Shown one piece after another: positions 30,831 to 39,725 of a stretch of 64,000 nucleotides of DNA (position 1 is the first letter of the stretch; each line of letters opens with the position of its first letter). The DNA is from Streptomyces sp. H27-C3 (GTDB taxonomy: Bacteria > Actinomycetota > Actinomycetes > Streptomycetales > Streptomycetaceae). The notes under the pieces were generated by a model. That model searched no databases. It was given only the letters and a program-made list of their open reading frames with translations, and was not told the origin of the DNA. Both the position numbers and the translations under genes were made by a program. The stretch covers positions 142,201 through 206,200 of the forward strand of contig NZ_JASITA010000011.1 in NCBI RefSeq assembly GCF_030063415.1. Reading direction: 5' to 3'.

Positions 30831-31057
30831 CGGCGCGGCGCGACGACCTGCTGAACACCGCGGTGGCCGTCCGCGCCGAAGAACCCGACGCAGACGGCTG
30901 GCTGCGGCTGGAGGTGACCCACCAAGATTCATGGCACGCCGAATGGGCGCTGTGGCAGCTCAGCATGGACGGGGAAGCCCTGGCCCCGCAGTCGTTGCGC
31001 ACCGCCCTACGCAACCGCGCCGCCGCGATTGCCACCCGCTACGGAGACTCATCCTGA
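30818..31057 (+). pseudogene. C-terminal fragment of a WYL-domain regulator
   Basis: Reads RVNPARRDDLLNTAVAVRA, then LRLEVTHQDSWHAEWALWQL and LRTALRNRAAAIATRY. This is the usual C-terminus of streptomycete YafY-type (HTH-WYL-WCX) regulators. The HTH and WYL parts are missing. The junction with the sigma factor falls near 30,820, which points to a deletion that fused two unrelated genes. Confidence 0.65.
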
Positions 31058-31251
31058 GACTGACGCTCCCCGAGGACCGGTTTCTACGCGGATCCGCGTC
31101 AAAACCCGGCTCAACAGTCTCAGCGGCCCGGGAGCCGAACGGCGCACAAGCGGCGCAAGCTGCGAAAATGGGACAGTGGGGCGACTGTGGAAGGGGCTGT
31201 GGATCGCACACGCGTCACCGGGCACCCAGGGGCACCAGTCAGGAGGCAGTC

Positions 31252-31857
31252 ATGCGGCTCAAGGACGAATTGCCGGTCGACCACCGGCTGGCCACGGTCT
31301 ACCGGGCGGGCGCCGCACTGTGCGGGGTCATCCTGATCATTTTCGGAAGCCTGGGCTTCGCGGACCAGCTCGGCTTCTTCGACACCACCGGATCCCAGGT
31401 CGCGGGCCTGTCCACCAACGGTCTGCTGAGCCTGATCTCGATCGTCGTGGGTCTGGTCCTCATCGGCGGCGCCGTTGTCGGCGGCAATACCGCGTCGAAC
31501 GTGAACATGGCAGTGGGCGCACTGTTCGTGCTGAGTGGATTCGTTCACCTCTTCATCCTCGACCGCCCGGCGAACGTCCTCGACTTCGGCATGTCCAATG
31601 TCGTCTTCAGCTTCGTCATGGGCCTGCTGATCATGACGTTCGGCATGTACGGCCGGGTCACGGGCGGACTCCCCCACGACAACCCGTACTGGCGTCGTCG
31701 CCACCCCGACCGGGCCGCGCGCGAGGATTCCGCACGCCGCGCCGGACCTGTCGCCGCCCCTGCCCCGCTCTCCCTGTCCGCCACCCCGGCCACGGCCGCC
31801 CCGGCGCGCATACAGCCGGAACCCTCGGACGGTAGGAGTACTCGTAGGACGACCTGA
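31252..31857 (+). CDS. DUF4383 membrane protein
   Basis: 201 residues. AGGAGG lies upstream of ATG 31252. Four hydrophobic segments (GAALCGVILIIFGSLGF, LLSLISIVVGLVLIGGAVVGG, MAVGALFVLSGFVHLFIL, VVFSFVMGLLIMTFGMYG) and a basic, Ala/Pro-rich cytoplasmic tail match the DUF4383 family. Function unknown. Confidence 0.8.
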   Translation: MRLKDELPVDHRLATVYRAGAALCGVILIIFGSLGFADQLGFFDTTGSQVAGLSTNGLLSLISIVVGLVLIGGAVVGGNTASNVNMAVGALFVLSGFVHLFILDRPANVLDFGMSNVVFSFVMGLLIMTFGMYGRVTGGLPHDNPYWRRRHPDRAAREDSARRAGPVAAPAPLSLSATPATAAPARIQPEPSDGRSTRRTT

Positions 31858-31887
31858 TGGCCCGGCCTAGATCCAAGGCGGACGGCG

Positions 31888-32124
31888 GTGGAAGTTCACC
31901 TTGATCAGACCCAATTGGCCGAGCTGGCACTGGCTCGCGACAATCCCGAGGAGTCGTACGCAGAGACCGCGCACCTACTGAGGTGCGCACACTGCCGAAA
32001 GGAACTCGACGCGCTGCGGCGGGTCGTGAAGGCGGCGCGCGCCGCCTCCCCCTCGTTGCCGCTCGTCCCGCCTCCCGAACACATCTGGGACGCGGTCACC
32101 GATGACGTGTCGCGGGAGACCTGA
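31888..32124 (+). CDS. Short zinc-finger (anti-sigma-like) protein, possibly truncated
   Basis: 78 residues, GTG start. HLLRCAHCRKELDAL matches the H-x3-C-x2-C zinc motif of anti-sigma (ZAS) domains, followed by a helix and PPPEHIWDAVTDDV. Relatives normally continue with a membrane segment and an extracellular part, which are absent here. Either a short form or a gene cut by an early stop. No partner sigma gene is next to it other than the broken litS. Confidence 0.5.
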   Translation: MEVHLDQTQLAELALARDNPEESYAETAHLLRCAHCRKELDALRRVVKAARAASPSLPLVPPPEHIWDAVTDDVSRET

Positions 32125-32281
32125 GGGGTGCGGGAGACCTGCGGCACGCGGGAGGCCGACGGAGAGAGGAGCGTCGTACGGACGACCGCCGCACTGGGCC
32201 GACCGGGTCACACCCCGCGTCTCCGCGCCGCAGCGGGGTAGACGTCCTTGGACGGGGACCGCCGTCCAAGGGGAGGCGACC

Positions 32282-32620
32282 ATGAGTACCGAGGCCAAAC
32301 TGATCGTGGCGGCCGTGGCCGTAGTGGTGCTCGCGACGCTGGTGTTCACCGCGGTGCTGCTGGTCCGGCTGGTACGGGCGAAGCGGCACTTGCGGCAGGC
32401 GGGCGTGCCCGTGGGGAACAAGCTCGCCTTCTGGGGTGCGCTGCTCTACACGATCAGCCCGATCGACCTGCTGCCCGATCCCATCCTCATCGACGACATC
32501 GGCGTACTGCTCGTGGCTCTGCACTCGCTGCGGGCCGCTGCCGAGGCGGCGGCGGGCCGGGGCGGCCAACCGCTCAAGGCGGGCCTGCCGCCAGTGGAGC
32601 ATGCGGGTCAACGGCGATAG
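32282..32620 (+). CDS. DUF1232 (YkvA-like) membrane protein
   Basis: 112 residues. ATG 32282 follows GGGGAGG. One N-terminal membrane helix (LIVAAVAVVVLATLVFTAVLLVRLV) is followed by the DUF1232 core FWGALLYTISPIDLLPDPILIDDIGVLLVAL. Function unknown. Its stop codon lies in the first unit of the tandem repeat into which the transposon inserted. Confidence 0.82.
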   Translation: MSTEAKLIVAAVAVVVLATLVFTAVLLVRLVRAKRHLRQAGVPVGNKLAFWGALLYTISPIDLLPDPILIDDIGVLLVALHSLRAAAEAAAGRGGQPLKAGLPPVEHAGQRR

Positions 32621-32650
32621 AGGTCAGCGGCGACAGAGGCCGGCGACGAC
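32611..32650. repeat. Tandem 16-bp units split by the transposon
   Basis: Units GGCGATAGAGGTCAGC and GGCGACAGAGGCCGGC are followed by GACGAC. The third unit is completed to the right of the transposon by AGAGGTGGTC (44908-44917). Confidence 0.8.
32646..32650. repeat. Target-site duplication, left (ACGAC)
   Basis: ACGAC directly before the left terminal repeat is identical to 44903-44907 directly after the right one. Five bases is the normal Tn3-family duplication. Confidence 0.85.
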
Positions 32651-32689
32651 CGGCCTTGGGGACCAACGGGACAGTCAGTATCGGTGAGA
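32651..32689 (+). repeat. Left terminal inverted repeat
   Basis: Begins CGGCCTTGGGGACCAA and ends CAGTCAGTATCGGTGAGA. It matches the complement of 44864-44902 at 37 of 39 positions, with weaker similarity for about nine more bases inward. Confidence 0.9.
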
Positions 32690-32797
32690 ACGATCATGGT
32701 TGGATCGTCGTGATCCACTAGCACAAGCGATCTGTTACGTACGGATGTTCGCTGAAAGACCCAGGGTCACTGGCGGGCAGGTGGTTACGTCCGGTGC

Positions 32798-35700
32798 ATG
32801 CCAGTGGAGTTCTTGACTGATGAGCAAGCCGAGGCGTATGGGAAGTTCGCCGAGGAGCCGACACAGCCCGAGCTGGAGCGGTTCTTCTTCCTCGACGACG
32901 TGGACCGGGATTTGATCGCGCTGCGGCGTACGCAGCATCACCAGCTCGGGTTCGCGCTCCAGATGTGCACGGCGCGGTACGTGGGGCTGTTCCTGGGCGA
33001 GGACCCCCTCGATGTGCCGTGGCCGGTGGTGGAGCACCTGGCCATGCAGCTGGGCATCGAGGACGCCTCGTGTGTAAAGCGGTACACCGACCGGCGGCAG
33101 ACGGTGTACGACCACGCGTGGGAGATACGTGAGGCGTACGGCTATCACCTGTACGAGGACCACGACCAGGGCCGGAAGTTCCGGGCGTTTCTGCATGGGC
33201 GGGCGTGGACAGCGCACGCCGAGGGGCCGAAGGCTTTGTTCGATCACGCGGTGGGTTGGCTGCGTCGGCACCGGGTGCTGCTGCCGGGGGTGAGCGTGCT
33301 GGCCCGGCAGGTCGCCGAGGTCCGTACCATCGCGGACAAGCGGCTGCATACCACGGTCGCCAGGGCAGCCCGGCGGGCGGATGCGGCGCTGCCCGGCGAC
33401 CCGGTCGCCACGCTGAAGACGCCGGAGGGCAAGCGGTATTCGGAGCTGGAGCGGATGCGCCAGCCGCCGACGCGGACCACTGGCACGGCGATGAAGGGCG
33501 CGTTGCAGCGGGTCGAGGACATTGCCGCCTTTCATCTGGGTAGCCTGAAACTGGATCAGGTCCCACCGAACCGACTGTCCGCGCTGGCCCGCTATGGGCT
33601 GGGCACCAAGGCGCCGAAGCTGGAGCGGACCCCGGAGCCCAAGCGCACGGCGATGCTCACCGCAGTGATGCGCCACCTGGAGGCCAAGGCGATCGACGAC
33701 GCCCTGGACCTGTTCGAGATCTTGATGGCCACGCGGCTGATCAGCACCGCGAAGCGGTCCAGTGAGAAGCAGCGCCTGTCCACGCTGCCGCAGCTGGAGA
33801 ACGCGTCGCGGCTGGTGGCCAGGGCGGCAGCGGTGTTCATCGAGGAGCTGGAGCTCATCGAGCAGAGCGGCTGCGATGTGGACGTGGCCGCACTGTGGGC
33901 GGCGCTGGAGGAGGTCGCACCGCGGGCGGCGCTGTCCAGTGCGGCGAGCGTGGTGGTGAGCCTGGTCCCGGAGGACGACAACACGGCGGAGACGGTGCTG
34001 CGCGGGGCGCTGGCGCTGCGCTACAACACTGTCAAGCCGTTCCTGTCGCTGCTGGGCGAGTCGAAGGCGCTGGACGCGGCGACCGGCGGGATGCGCATCC
34101 TGACGGGGGTGAAGCGGCTCCCGGCCCTGTCGCGGCGGAAGGTGGGCGAGAAGCCGCTGCTGCCGCGGGAGGTCGACGACAAGCTGGTGCCGGCGCACTG
34201 GCGCAAGGCGGTGTACGCGAACACTGAGCTGCCGCAGGGGTCGGTGGACCGTGACGCGTACGTGGTGTGCGTGCTGGAGCAGCTGTTCCGCGCGCTCAAG
34301 CGCCGCGACATCTTCGCGTCCCCTTCGCACCGCTGGTCCGACCCGCGCGCCCGCCTGTTGCAGGGCAAGGGGTGGGAGGCGGTGCGCGAGGACGTCCTTG
34401 CGGGCCTGAGCCTGGAGGAGGACGGCGAGGAGCACCTGCGGGAGCTGACGGCGGTCCTGGACGCGACGTGGAGGCAGATGGCCGAGCGGCTGGAGGAGGC
34501 CGGCGCGGACGCGAAGATCAGCATCGAGGTGCAGCCGAACGGGCGGGCGAAGCTGAACGTGGAGAAGCTCCACGCGCTCGGTGAGCCGAAGTCCCTGGCC
34601 TGGCTGCGCGGCCGGGTCGAGAAGATGCTCCCGAAGATCGACCTGCCGGACCTGCTGTTCGAGGTGAACGGCTGGACAGGGTTCCTGGACGCCTTCGTGC
34701 ACCTGGGCGACGGCAAGACCCGCATGAAGGACCTGACGACGTCGATGGTCGCGCTGCTGGTCTCGGAGGCGTGCAACATCGGCATGACGCCGGTCATCAA
34801 CCCGGGCTACGAGGCACTGACCCGGTCCCGGCTGGTCCACGTCGACCAGTACTACCTGCGCGCGGACACCATCGCCGCGGCGAACGCCGCCCTGATCACA
34901 GTCCAGGCCCGGGTGCCGATCGTGCAGTTCTGGGGCAGAGGCCTGCTCGCCTCCGTCGACGGCCTGCGCTTCGTCGTCCCCACGCGGACCATCAACGCCG
35001 CCCCTAGCCCCAAGTACTTCGCGAAGAAGAAGGGCATCACCTGGCTCAACGCCATCAACGACCAGGTCATCGGCATCGGGCAGATGGTGGTTCCCGGCAC
35101 CCCGCGCGACTCCCTGTTCATCCTGGACGCCCTGCTCAATCTCGATGGCGGGGTGAAGCCGGAGATGGTCGCCACGGACAACGCGAGCTACTCCGACATG
35201 GTCTTCGGCATCTTCAAGATGCTGGGCTACCGCTTCTCCCCGCGGTTCAAGGACCTTCAGGACCAGCGGTTCTGGAAGGCGGCAATGCCCGGCGGCGAAG
35301 CGGCGGGCGGGTACGGGCCGCTGGAGGCGCTGGCCCGCAACAAGGTCAACGTGAAGAAGGTCCTCACCGCGTGGCCGGACATGCTGCGGGTGGCCGGTTC
35401 ACTGGTCACCAACCAGGTGAGGGCCTACGACCTGCTGCGGATGTTCGGCCGTGAGGGACACCCGACCCCGCTGGGGCAGGCGTTCGCCGAGTACGGGCGG
35501 ATCGCCAAGACCCTGCACCTGCTCGCCGTCGTCGACCCGGTCGACGACACCTACCGAAGGCAGATGCACAAGCAGCTCACCGTCCAGGAGTCCCGCCACA
35601 AACTCGCCCGAGACATCTGCCACGGCAAGAAGGGCACCATCCACCAGGCATACCGGGACGGCATGGAAGATCAGCTCGGCTCGCTGGGGCTCGTTCTGAA

Positions 35701-35929
35701 TGCGGTGGTGCTCTGGACGACCAGGTACATCGACGCCGCCGTCGCCCAGCTCCGTGCCGAGGGTCACGAGATCCGGGATGAGGACGTCGCCCGGCTGTCC
35801 CCTCTCAAGCACAAGAATCTGAACGTCCTGGGCCGCTACAACTTCACTGCCTCCACCCCCGCCGGCGGCGGCCTGCGGCCCCTGCGGGATCCGGACGCCG
35901 CCGGACTCGACGATGACGAGGAGGAGTAG
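32798..35929 (+). CDS. tnpA: Tn3-family transposase
   Basis: 1043 residues, close to full Tn3 transposase length. The N-terminal DUF4158-type DNA-binding region (FLTDEQAEAYGKFAEEPTQ) is present. The C-terminal DDE domain has ASVDG (Asp ~725), ATDNASYSD (Asp ~793) and Glu in the EDQLGSLGLVLN segment (~956), so the catalytic triad appears intact. It acts on the terminal repeats at 32651 and 44902. It is 109 bp inside the left repeat and reads inward. Confidence 0.93.
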   Translation: MPVEFLTDEQAEAYGKFAEEPTQPELERFFFLDDVDRDLIALRRTQHHQLGFALQMCTARYVGLFLGEDPLDVPWPVVEHLAMQLGIEDASCVKRYTDRRQTVYDHAWEIREAYGYHLYEDHDQGRKFRAFLHGRAWTAHAEGPKALFDHAVGWLRRHRVLLPGVSVLARQVAEVRTIADKRLHTTVARAARRADAALPGDPVATLKTPEGKRYSELERMRQPPTRTTGTAMKGALQRVEDIAAFHLGSLKLDQVPPNRLSALARYGLGTKAPKLERTPEPKRTAMLTAVMRHLEAKAIDDALDLFEILMATRLISTAKRSSEKQRLSTLPQLENASRLVARAAAVFIEELELIEQSGCDVDVAALWAALEEVAPRAALSSAASVVVSLVPEDDNTAETVLRGALALRYNTVKPFLSLLGESKALDAATGGMRILTGVKRLPALSRRKVGEKPLLPREVDDKLVPAHWRKAVYANTELPQGSVDRDAYVVCVLEQLFRALKRRDIFASPSHRWSDPRARLLQGKGWEAVREDVLAGLSLEEDGEEHLRELTAVLDATWRQMAERLEEAGADAKISIEVQPNGRAKLNVEKLHALGEPKSLAWLRGRVEKMLPKIDLPDLLFEVNGWTGFLDAFVHLGDGKTRMKDLTTSMVALLVSEACNIGMTPVINPGYEALTRSRLVHVDQYYLRADTIAAANAALITVQARVPIVQFWGRGLLASVDGLRFVVPTRTINAAPSPKYFAKKKGITWLNAINDQVIGIGQMVVPGTPRDSLFILDALLNLDGGVKPEMVATDNASYSDMVFGIFKMLGYRFSPRFKDLQDQRFWKAAMPGGEAAGGYGPLEALARNKVNVKKVLTAWPDMLRVAGSLVTNQVRAYDLLRMFGREGHPTPLGQAFAEYGRIAKTLHLLAVVDPVDDTYRRQMHKQLTVQESRHKLARDICHGKKGTIHQAYRDGMEDQLGSLGLVLNAVVLWTTRYIDAAVAQLRAEGHEIRDEDVARLSPLKHKNLNVLGRYNFTASTPAGGGLRPLRDPDAAGLDDDEEE

Positions 35930-36009
35930 GCGGCGTAGCCCGCGACTTGATGGCCGACAGAAGGTTCTGGCGCTCGGTGCCGAGAGGGAATTGCCCGGTG
36001 CGATCGTGA

Positions 36010-37323
36010 TCAATGACGAGGTAGGGCCGGCTCGCCATCAGAATCCAGCAGAAGTTCGGAATTACTCGTTGCCGGGCGGGACGTCGGCAGGTCCCGGGAT
36101 CGCCGGATCGGGGAAAAGAGCAGGATCAGTGCGGCGAGCGGGACCCCCGCTGTCGTGATGGCCATGGCGGTGCGGAGGCCGAGTGCGGTTCCGAGCACGC
36201 CGCCGAGCAGTGCTCCGATGGGAATCGTTCCGTAGCTGAGGAATGCTGTGCTTGCGGTGAGGCGACCGAGGAGATCCGGCGGGCAGTAACGTTGCTGGAA
36301 GCTCGCCTTGATGATGTTGCCGGCGACGACGCCTGCGGAGACGCTGAAGCCGCCTGTCACAAAGAGCAGGATCCCGGCTCCGCCGACGGTCAGCGGGATG
36401 AGCAGACCGAGCATGGGAAGTCCCAGCTCGAACAGCAGTGTCGCGCGGGCCGTGCCGATCTGGTGAGCAACCCGACGTGCGGCGAATGCCCCTGCTACGC
36501 CTCCGGCACTGGTCGCCGCGATGATTGCGCCGACTGTCCCCGGGGCCAGGCCGACACTCCGGACCAGGAAGACCACCTGGATTGACTGGTATCCCATAAG
36601 AGCCAGGTTGGAGGCGGCTCCGAAGAGTGTGAACGTGCGAAACCAGGGGTCGACGGCGACCAGCCGCAGGCCTTCGCGGACTTCACTGATCAGTGAAGTG
36701 GGGCGATGTTCGGTTCTGGTGATGCGTGGCTCGCGATGCCGGATGCCTGCGAGGCACAGGAGGGAGACGAGGAATGTCGCGGCGTTGGCGAACATCCCGT
36801 TCACCGCACCTGCCAACTGTGCGATCAGGCCGCCGGAGCCGAGCCCGGCAATCTGCGCGGCGGATGCGCTGCCGTGCAGTTTGGCGTTGCCTTCGGGCTG
36901 GTCATCGGGTTCCAGAATGCTGGGGAGATAGGCGCTGTAGGCGGTTTGGAAGAACACTGCTGCCGTGCCTGTCAGCAGGGCGACGGCCAGCAGTAGTCCG
37001 ATACTCAGCCGGCCGGACCATGCGGTGACCGGGACGCTGGCGAAGAGTACGAGGGAAGCCGCGGCGGCGGCCAGCATGATCGGTCTGCGCCGCAGCCGGT
37101 CCACCCAGACACCGACCGGCAGACCGATGATCAGCCAAGGGGCCCAGGCGGCGGCGCTCAGCAGGCCGACCTCGAACGTGCTGGCGTGCAGGGTGGAGAC
37201 GGCGACCAGCGGCATCGCCACCCCGGTGACGGACGCGCCGAACTTGCCGGCGGTTTCGCCGCACCACAGCAGGCGGAAATCGCGATGGCGGCGCAGGAGG
37301 CCACCGCGTATGCCGTGGCTCAT
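36010..37323 (-). CDS. MFS efflux transporter
   Basis: 437 residues, about twelve hydrophobic segments. RRHRDFRLLWCGETAGKFGASVTGVAMPLVA and VDRLRRRPIMLAAA match the macrolide/multidrug MFS (MefA/Tet_V-like) group. The start overlaps the stop of the upstream regulator (ATGA), so the two are one operon under the operator at 37942-37985. The drug exported cannot be told from the sequence. Confidence 0.8.
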   Translation of the reverse strand: MSHGIRGGLLRRHRDFRLLWCGETAGKFGASVTGVAMPLVAVSTLHASTFEVGLLSAAAWAPWLIIGLPVGVWVDRLRRRPIMLAAAAASLVLFASVPVTAWSGRLSIGLLLAVALLTGTAAVFFQTAYSAYLPSILEPDDQPEGNAKLHGSASAAQIAGLGSGGLIAQLAGAVNGMFANAATFLVSLLCLAGIRHREPRITRTEHRPTSLISEVREGLRLVAVDPWFRTFTLFGAASNLALMGYQSIQVVFLVRSVGLAPGTVGAIIAATSAGGVAGAFAARRVAHQIGTARATLLFELGLPMLGLLIPLTVGGAGILLFVTGGFSVSAGVVAGNIIKASFQQRYCPPDLLGRLTASTAFLSYGTIPIGALLGGVLGTALGLRTAMAITTAGVPLAALILLFSPIRRSRDLPTSRPATSNSELLLDSDGEPALPRH

Positions 37324-37925
37324 GCGGTCCCACGCTCCTTGCGGGGGAAGGACTGGAGCTGGACGACGACAGGGAGCGCGCCCGGGGCGGGCACGGCGTC
37401 CGAAGCAGGGGTATGGCGGGCGATGACAGCCATCAGCTCCGCGTTGAGCGCCTCCAGCTGATTCGGTGTCATCCGCAAGTCACTCCAGTCCGAGACGGTG
37501 CCGGCGCTCCGCCACCTCTCGTCCCAGTCCTCGCTGAGGTAGTTCACGACCCGGCTGAAGTGCTGCTGCAGCAGTTCGTGCAGGTAGACCGACAGTGCGC
37601 CCCGGGTGTCGGGATCGTCGCGGAAATCGGCAGTGTTCAGCTCATTGGAGACGTCGACCCTTCTCCACCAGCGCTCGCGTTTCGTGCCCCGTCCGGTTTC
37701 CTCCTCGATGAAGCCGTGCTCGGCTAGGTGGCGCAAGTGCCAACTGATGGTGCCGGTGTTCTCCCCGAGGCGTTCGGCGAGCCTGGTGGCGGTGGCGGGG
37801 CCGTCCAGGCTCAGCAGTTCAAAGATGTTCATCCGCAGCGGATGGGCCAGCCCCCGCAGGCTGCGCGCATCGAGGCGCCGGGTGGGCTTGGCGGGCTGTG
37901 ATGTGCGTTCAGGTTCGTCGGACAT
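37320..37925 (-). CDS. Winged-helix (ArsR-like) regulator of the MFS gene
   Basis: 201 residues from ATG 37925. A winged helix spans ~25-95: LRGLAHPLRMNIFELLSLDGPATATRLAERLGENTGTISWHLRHLAEHGFIEEE. A helical C-terminal half resembles other HTH_20 regulators. It is translationally coupled to the transporter. Twin inverted repeats just upstream of its start are the probable autoregulatory operator. Confidence 0.82.
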   Translation of the reverse strand: MSDEPERTSQPAKPTRRLDARSLRGLAHPLRMNIFELLSLDGPATATRLAERLGENTGTISWHLRHLAEHGFIEEETGRGTKRERWWRRVDVSNELNTADFRDDPDTRGALSVYLHELLQQHFSRVVNYLSEDWDERWRSAGTVSDWSDLRMTPNQLEALNAELMAVIARHTPASDAVPAPGALPVVVQLQSFPRKERGTA

Positions 37926-37941
37926 GCCAACAGCGTAGGTT

Positions 37942-37985
37942 GCAGAGTCTCCTCTGCATAGGAGTCTCTGCAGAGAGGACTCTGC
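37942..37985. promoter_or_regulatory. Twin inverted-repeat operator for the MFS/regulator operon
   Basis: Two 16-bp sites, GCAGAG-N4-CTCTGC at 37942-37957 and at 37970-37985, with a perfect TCTCTGCAGAGA palindrome (37965-37976) between and overlapping the second. It lies 17-60 bp upstream of ATG 37925, a good place for repression. Confidence 0.75.
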
Positions 37986-38148
37986 CAGTGTGTGGCCTCG
38001 CTGCCGACCCGGTGGGTGAGACGGGACAAGGGGTGCCGGTAAGAACGGTGTCACCAGCCGCAAACGGTAGTGATCTTGTCTGTGTCCCTCGTGCGGGTGA
38101 GCGCGGGGCTGTACGGCTGCGGTTGGTGAGGCTCCGCGGGGACGATCA

Positions 38149-38254
38149 GTGATCGTGACCCGTACGCCGTTGGACCTGGATGAGCTCGTCGAGCACTGGA
38201 CGCTGTTGAAGGACGAGCGGGACCTTGTGTCCGGCAAGCGTGGTGCGACGCGAT
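38149..38254 (+). pseudogene. N-terminal fragment of a second Tn3-type transposase
   Basis: From GTG 38149 the frame reads TPLDLDELVEHWTLLKDERD and LVSGKRGATR. This is the usual start of DUF4158-type transposases in streptomycetes; a stop then ends the frame. It shows that another Tn3-like element once occupied this part of the transposon. Confidence 0.6.
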
Positions 38255-38430
38255 GTAGCGCCGGGCGGCGACCATGAGGCCGAAGGCCAAGGCGAGGCCG
38301 ACGAGGCGTGAGCCGCCGAGGACAGTCTTGGCGGTAGCGCTAGCGAAGTCCTGGTCATGTTCTGGTCGAACATCAACCCGTAGGACACCTCCGCCTCGCA
38401 ATGGCAAGCCGCTCGATCTGGGACTTCCTG
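38255..38430. other. Non-coding debris
   Basis: After the transposase fragment no reading frame with family similarity was recognised up to the MerR stop codon. Confidence 0.4.
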
Positions 38431-38835
38431 TCAGCTTGCCTCGGCAACGCCCGGCTGAGGCGACCTCGGCGTCCCTCCGCCCCCCGGGGGCGCGGCGGCG
38501 ATGATGGTGTCGAGCATCGCGCGCGACGCCTGTAGATCCTTGATGGCGTGGGTGATTCGCTCGCCCTCCCGGCGCAGCTGGGCGAGCACGTCCGGACAGG
38601 TGGGCACGAGGCGCTCGTCGTCCGCCCGGATGCATGGCAGAACCTGAGCGATCAGAGCGGTCGGAAGGCCTGCCGCCAGCAGACAGCGAATGCGGCGCAC
38701 CGTCTCGACGTCCGACTCGCCGTAGACGCGGTAGCCGCTGGGCAGCCGCTCGGGCGTCAGCAGTCCTTGCTGCTCGTAGTAGCGCAGCAGCCGCTCATGG
38801 ACCCTGGTACGCCGCACCATCTCCTTCATGCGCAT
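38431..38835 (-). CDS. MerR-family regulator
   Basis: 134 residues from ATG 38835 (ATG 38829 is possible). The MerR helix-turn-helix contains VHERLLRYYEQQGLLTPERL followed by YRVYGESDVETVRRIRCLLAAGL. It is divergent from the hydrolase gene. A MerR-type promoter with a 20-base spacer and a dyad lies in between, so it probably activates the hydrolase/MFS operon. The C-terminal effector region is short, without a clear ligand motif. Confidence 0.8.
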   Translation of the reverse strand: MRMKEMVRRTRVHERLLRYYEQQGLLTPERLPSGYRVYGESDVETVRRIRCLLAAGLPTALIAQVLPCIRADDERLVPTCPDVLAQLRREGERITHAIKDLQASRAMLDTIIAAAPPGGGGTPRSPQPGVAEAS

Positions 38836-38876
38836 GCCCCTCGCCCTATTCCCGTTTCCCTTGCACACGCCGCAAC

Positions 38877-38908
38877 TTGACTCTGACACTGATGTCGGAG
38901 TTTAGCGT
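38877..38908 (+). promoter_or_regulatory. MerR-type promoter and operator of the hydrolase/MFS operon
   Basis: A -35 TTGACT (38877-38882) and a -10-like TAGCGT (38903-38908) are 20 bases apart. Between them is the dyad ACTCTGACA-N4-TGTCGGAGT (38880-38901). A start site near 38,915 would make the hydrolase mRNA leaderless or nearly so. Confidence 0.7.
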
Positions 38909-38915
38909 CGGCGGC

Positions 38916-39725
38916 ATGACCACTGATCACGCGCTTCCCACCCCTCACCTCGATGTCCTCGTGCAGGGGCGCGGCCCCGCACTCCTGCTCGCCCACGGCG
39001 CCGGCGGCGGCATCGAGGGAAACTTCGGCCTCGTCCTCGACGACCTCGCCCAGGACCACACCCTTGTCGGCCCGCACTACCCCGGAGCGGGTGGCTCCCC
39101 CGCAGCCATCGAACCACTGGACCTGGACGACCTCGCCGACCGCCTGGTAGCAGCCGCCGTTGCAGCCGGCCAGGATTCGTTCGCCGTCCTCGGAGAGTCC
39201 CTCGGCAGCGCCGTGGCCGTCCGGATCGCCACACGGCACCCCAACCGTGTCCGGGCCCTCGTCCTCACCGCCGGCTTCCCTACCGCTGACCCCGTCCTGG
39301 CGCTCGCCGCCCAGCTGATCAAGTCCCTGGCAGCCGCGGGTCAGTGGGGCGACGTGGCACGACTCGCCCTCCTGTCCTGTATGTCCCCTGCGGACCTGGC
39401 GGACCTCGAACCGGCCGACCTCGACGCACCAGTCGCCCAGACCCTGACCGCAATGCCGCCGGGCACGTTGGATCACTTCGACCTGGTGTCCCGCGTGGAC
39501 GTCCGGACCGATCTGGCGAAGGTGTCCGCGCCCACCCTGGTGGTGGCGCCGACCGGCGACCGGCTGGTGCTGCCCGAAAGCTCATACCGCCTGGCGGCCG
39601 GCATCCCGGGCGCCCAGCTGATCGAACTGCCCGGCGCCGCCCACGTCCTGAACACGGCAGATCGAGCGACCTGGCTCCGCCACGTCCGCGAGTTCCTAGC
39701 CGCTCTGCCCGCCACGTCAGCGTGA
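38916..39725 (+). CDS. Alpha/beta-hydrolase
   Basis: 269 residues. The nucleophile elbow is GESLGSA, the oxyanion region LLLAHGAGGG, the acid probably Asp in VVAPTGDRLVLPE, and the His in GAAHVLN. It resembles small-molecule esterases and haloperoxidase-like hydrolases. The stop overlaps the GTG of the MFS gene, so the two are coupled. With an efflux pump and MerR control it may inactivate or process an antibiotic; that is inference. Confidence 0.8.
   Translation: MTTDHALPTPHLDVLVQGRGPALLLAHGAGGGIEGNFGLVLDDLAQDHTLVGPHYPGAGGSPAAIEPLDLDDLADRLVAAAVAAGQDSFAVLGESLGSAVAVRIATRHPNRVRALVLTAGFPTADPVLALAAQLIKSLAAAGQWGDVARLALLSCMSPADLADLEPADLDAPVAQTLTAMPPGTLDHFDLVSRVDVRTDLAKVSAPTLVVAPTGDRLVLPESSYRLAAGIPGAQLIELPGAAHVLNTADRATWLRHVREFLAALPATSA

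Noticed and set aside
32653..32657. Transposon ends placed at the GGGG with duplications GCCTT/AAGGC
   Set aside because: Those five bases are inverted, not direct, repeats. Extending the terminal repeat by seven bases gives a true direct duplication and restores the tandem array.
32735..34840. A 700-codon open frame opposite tnpA
   Set aside because: Arg/Leu/Gln-rich, no motifs, wholly inside a well-supported transposase gene.
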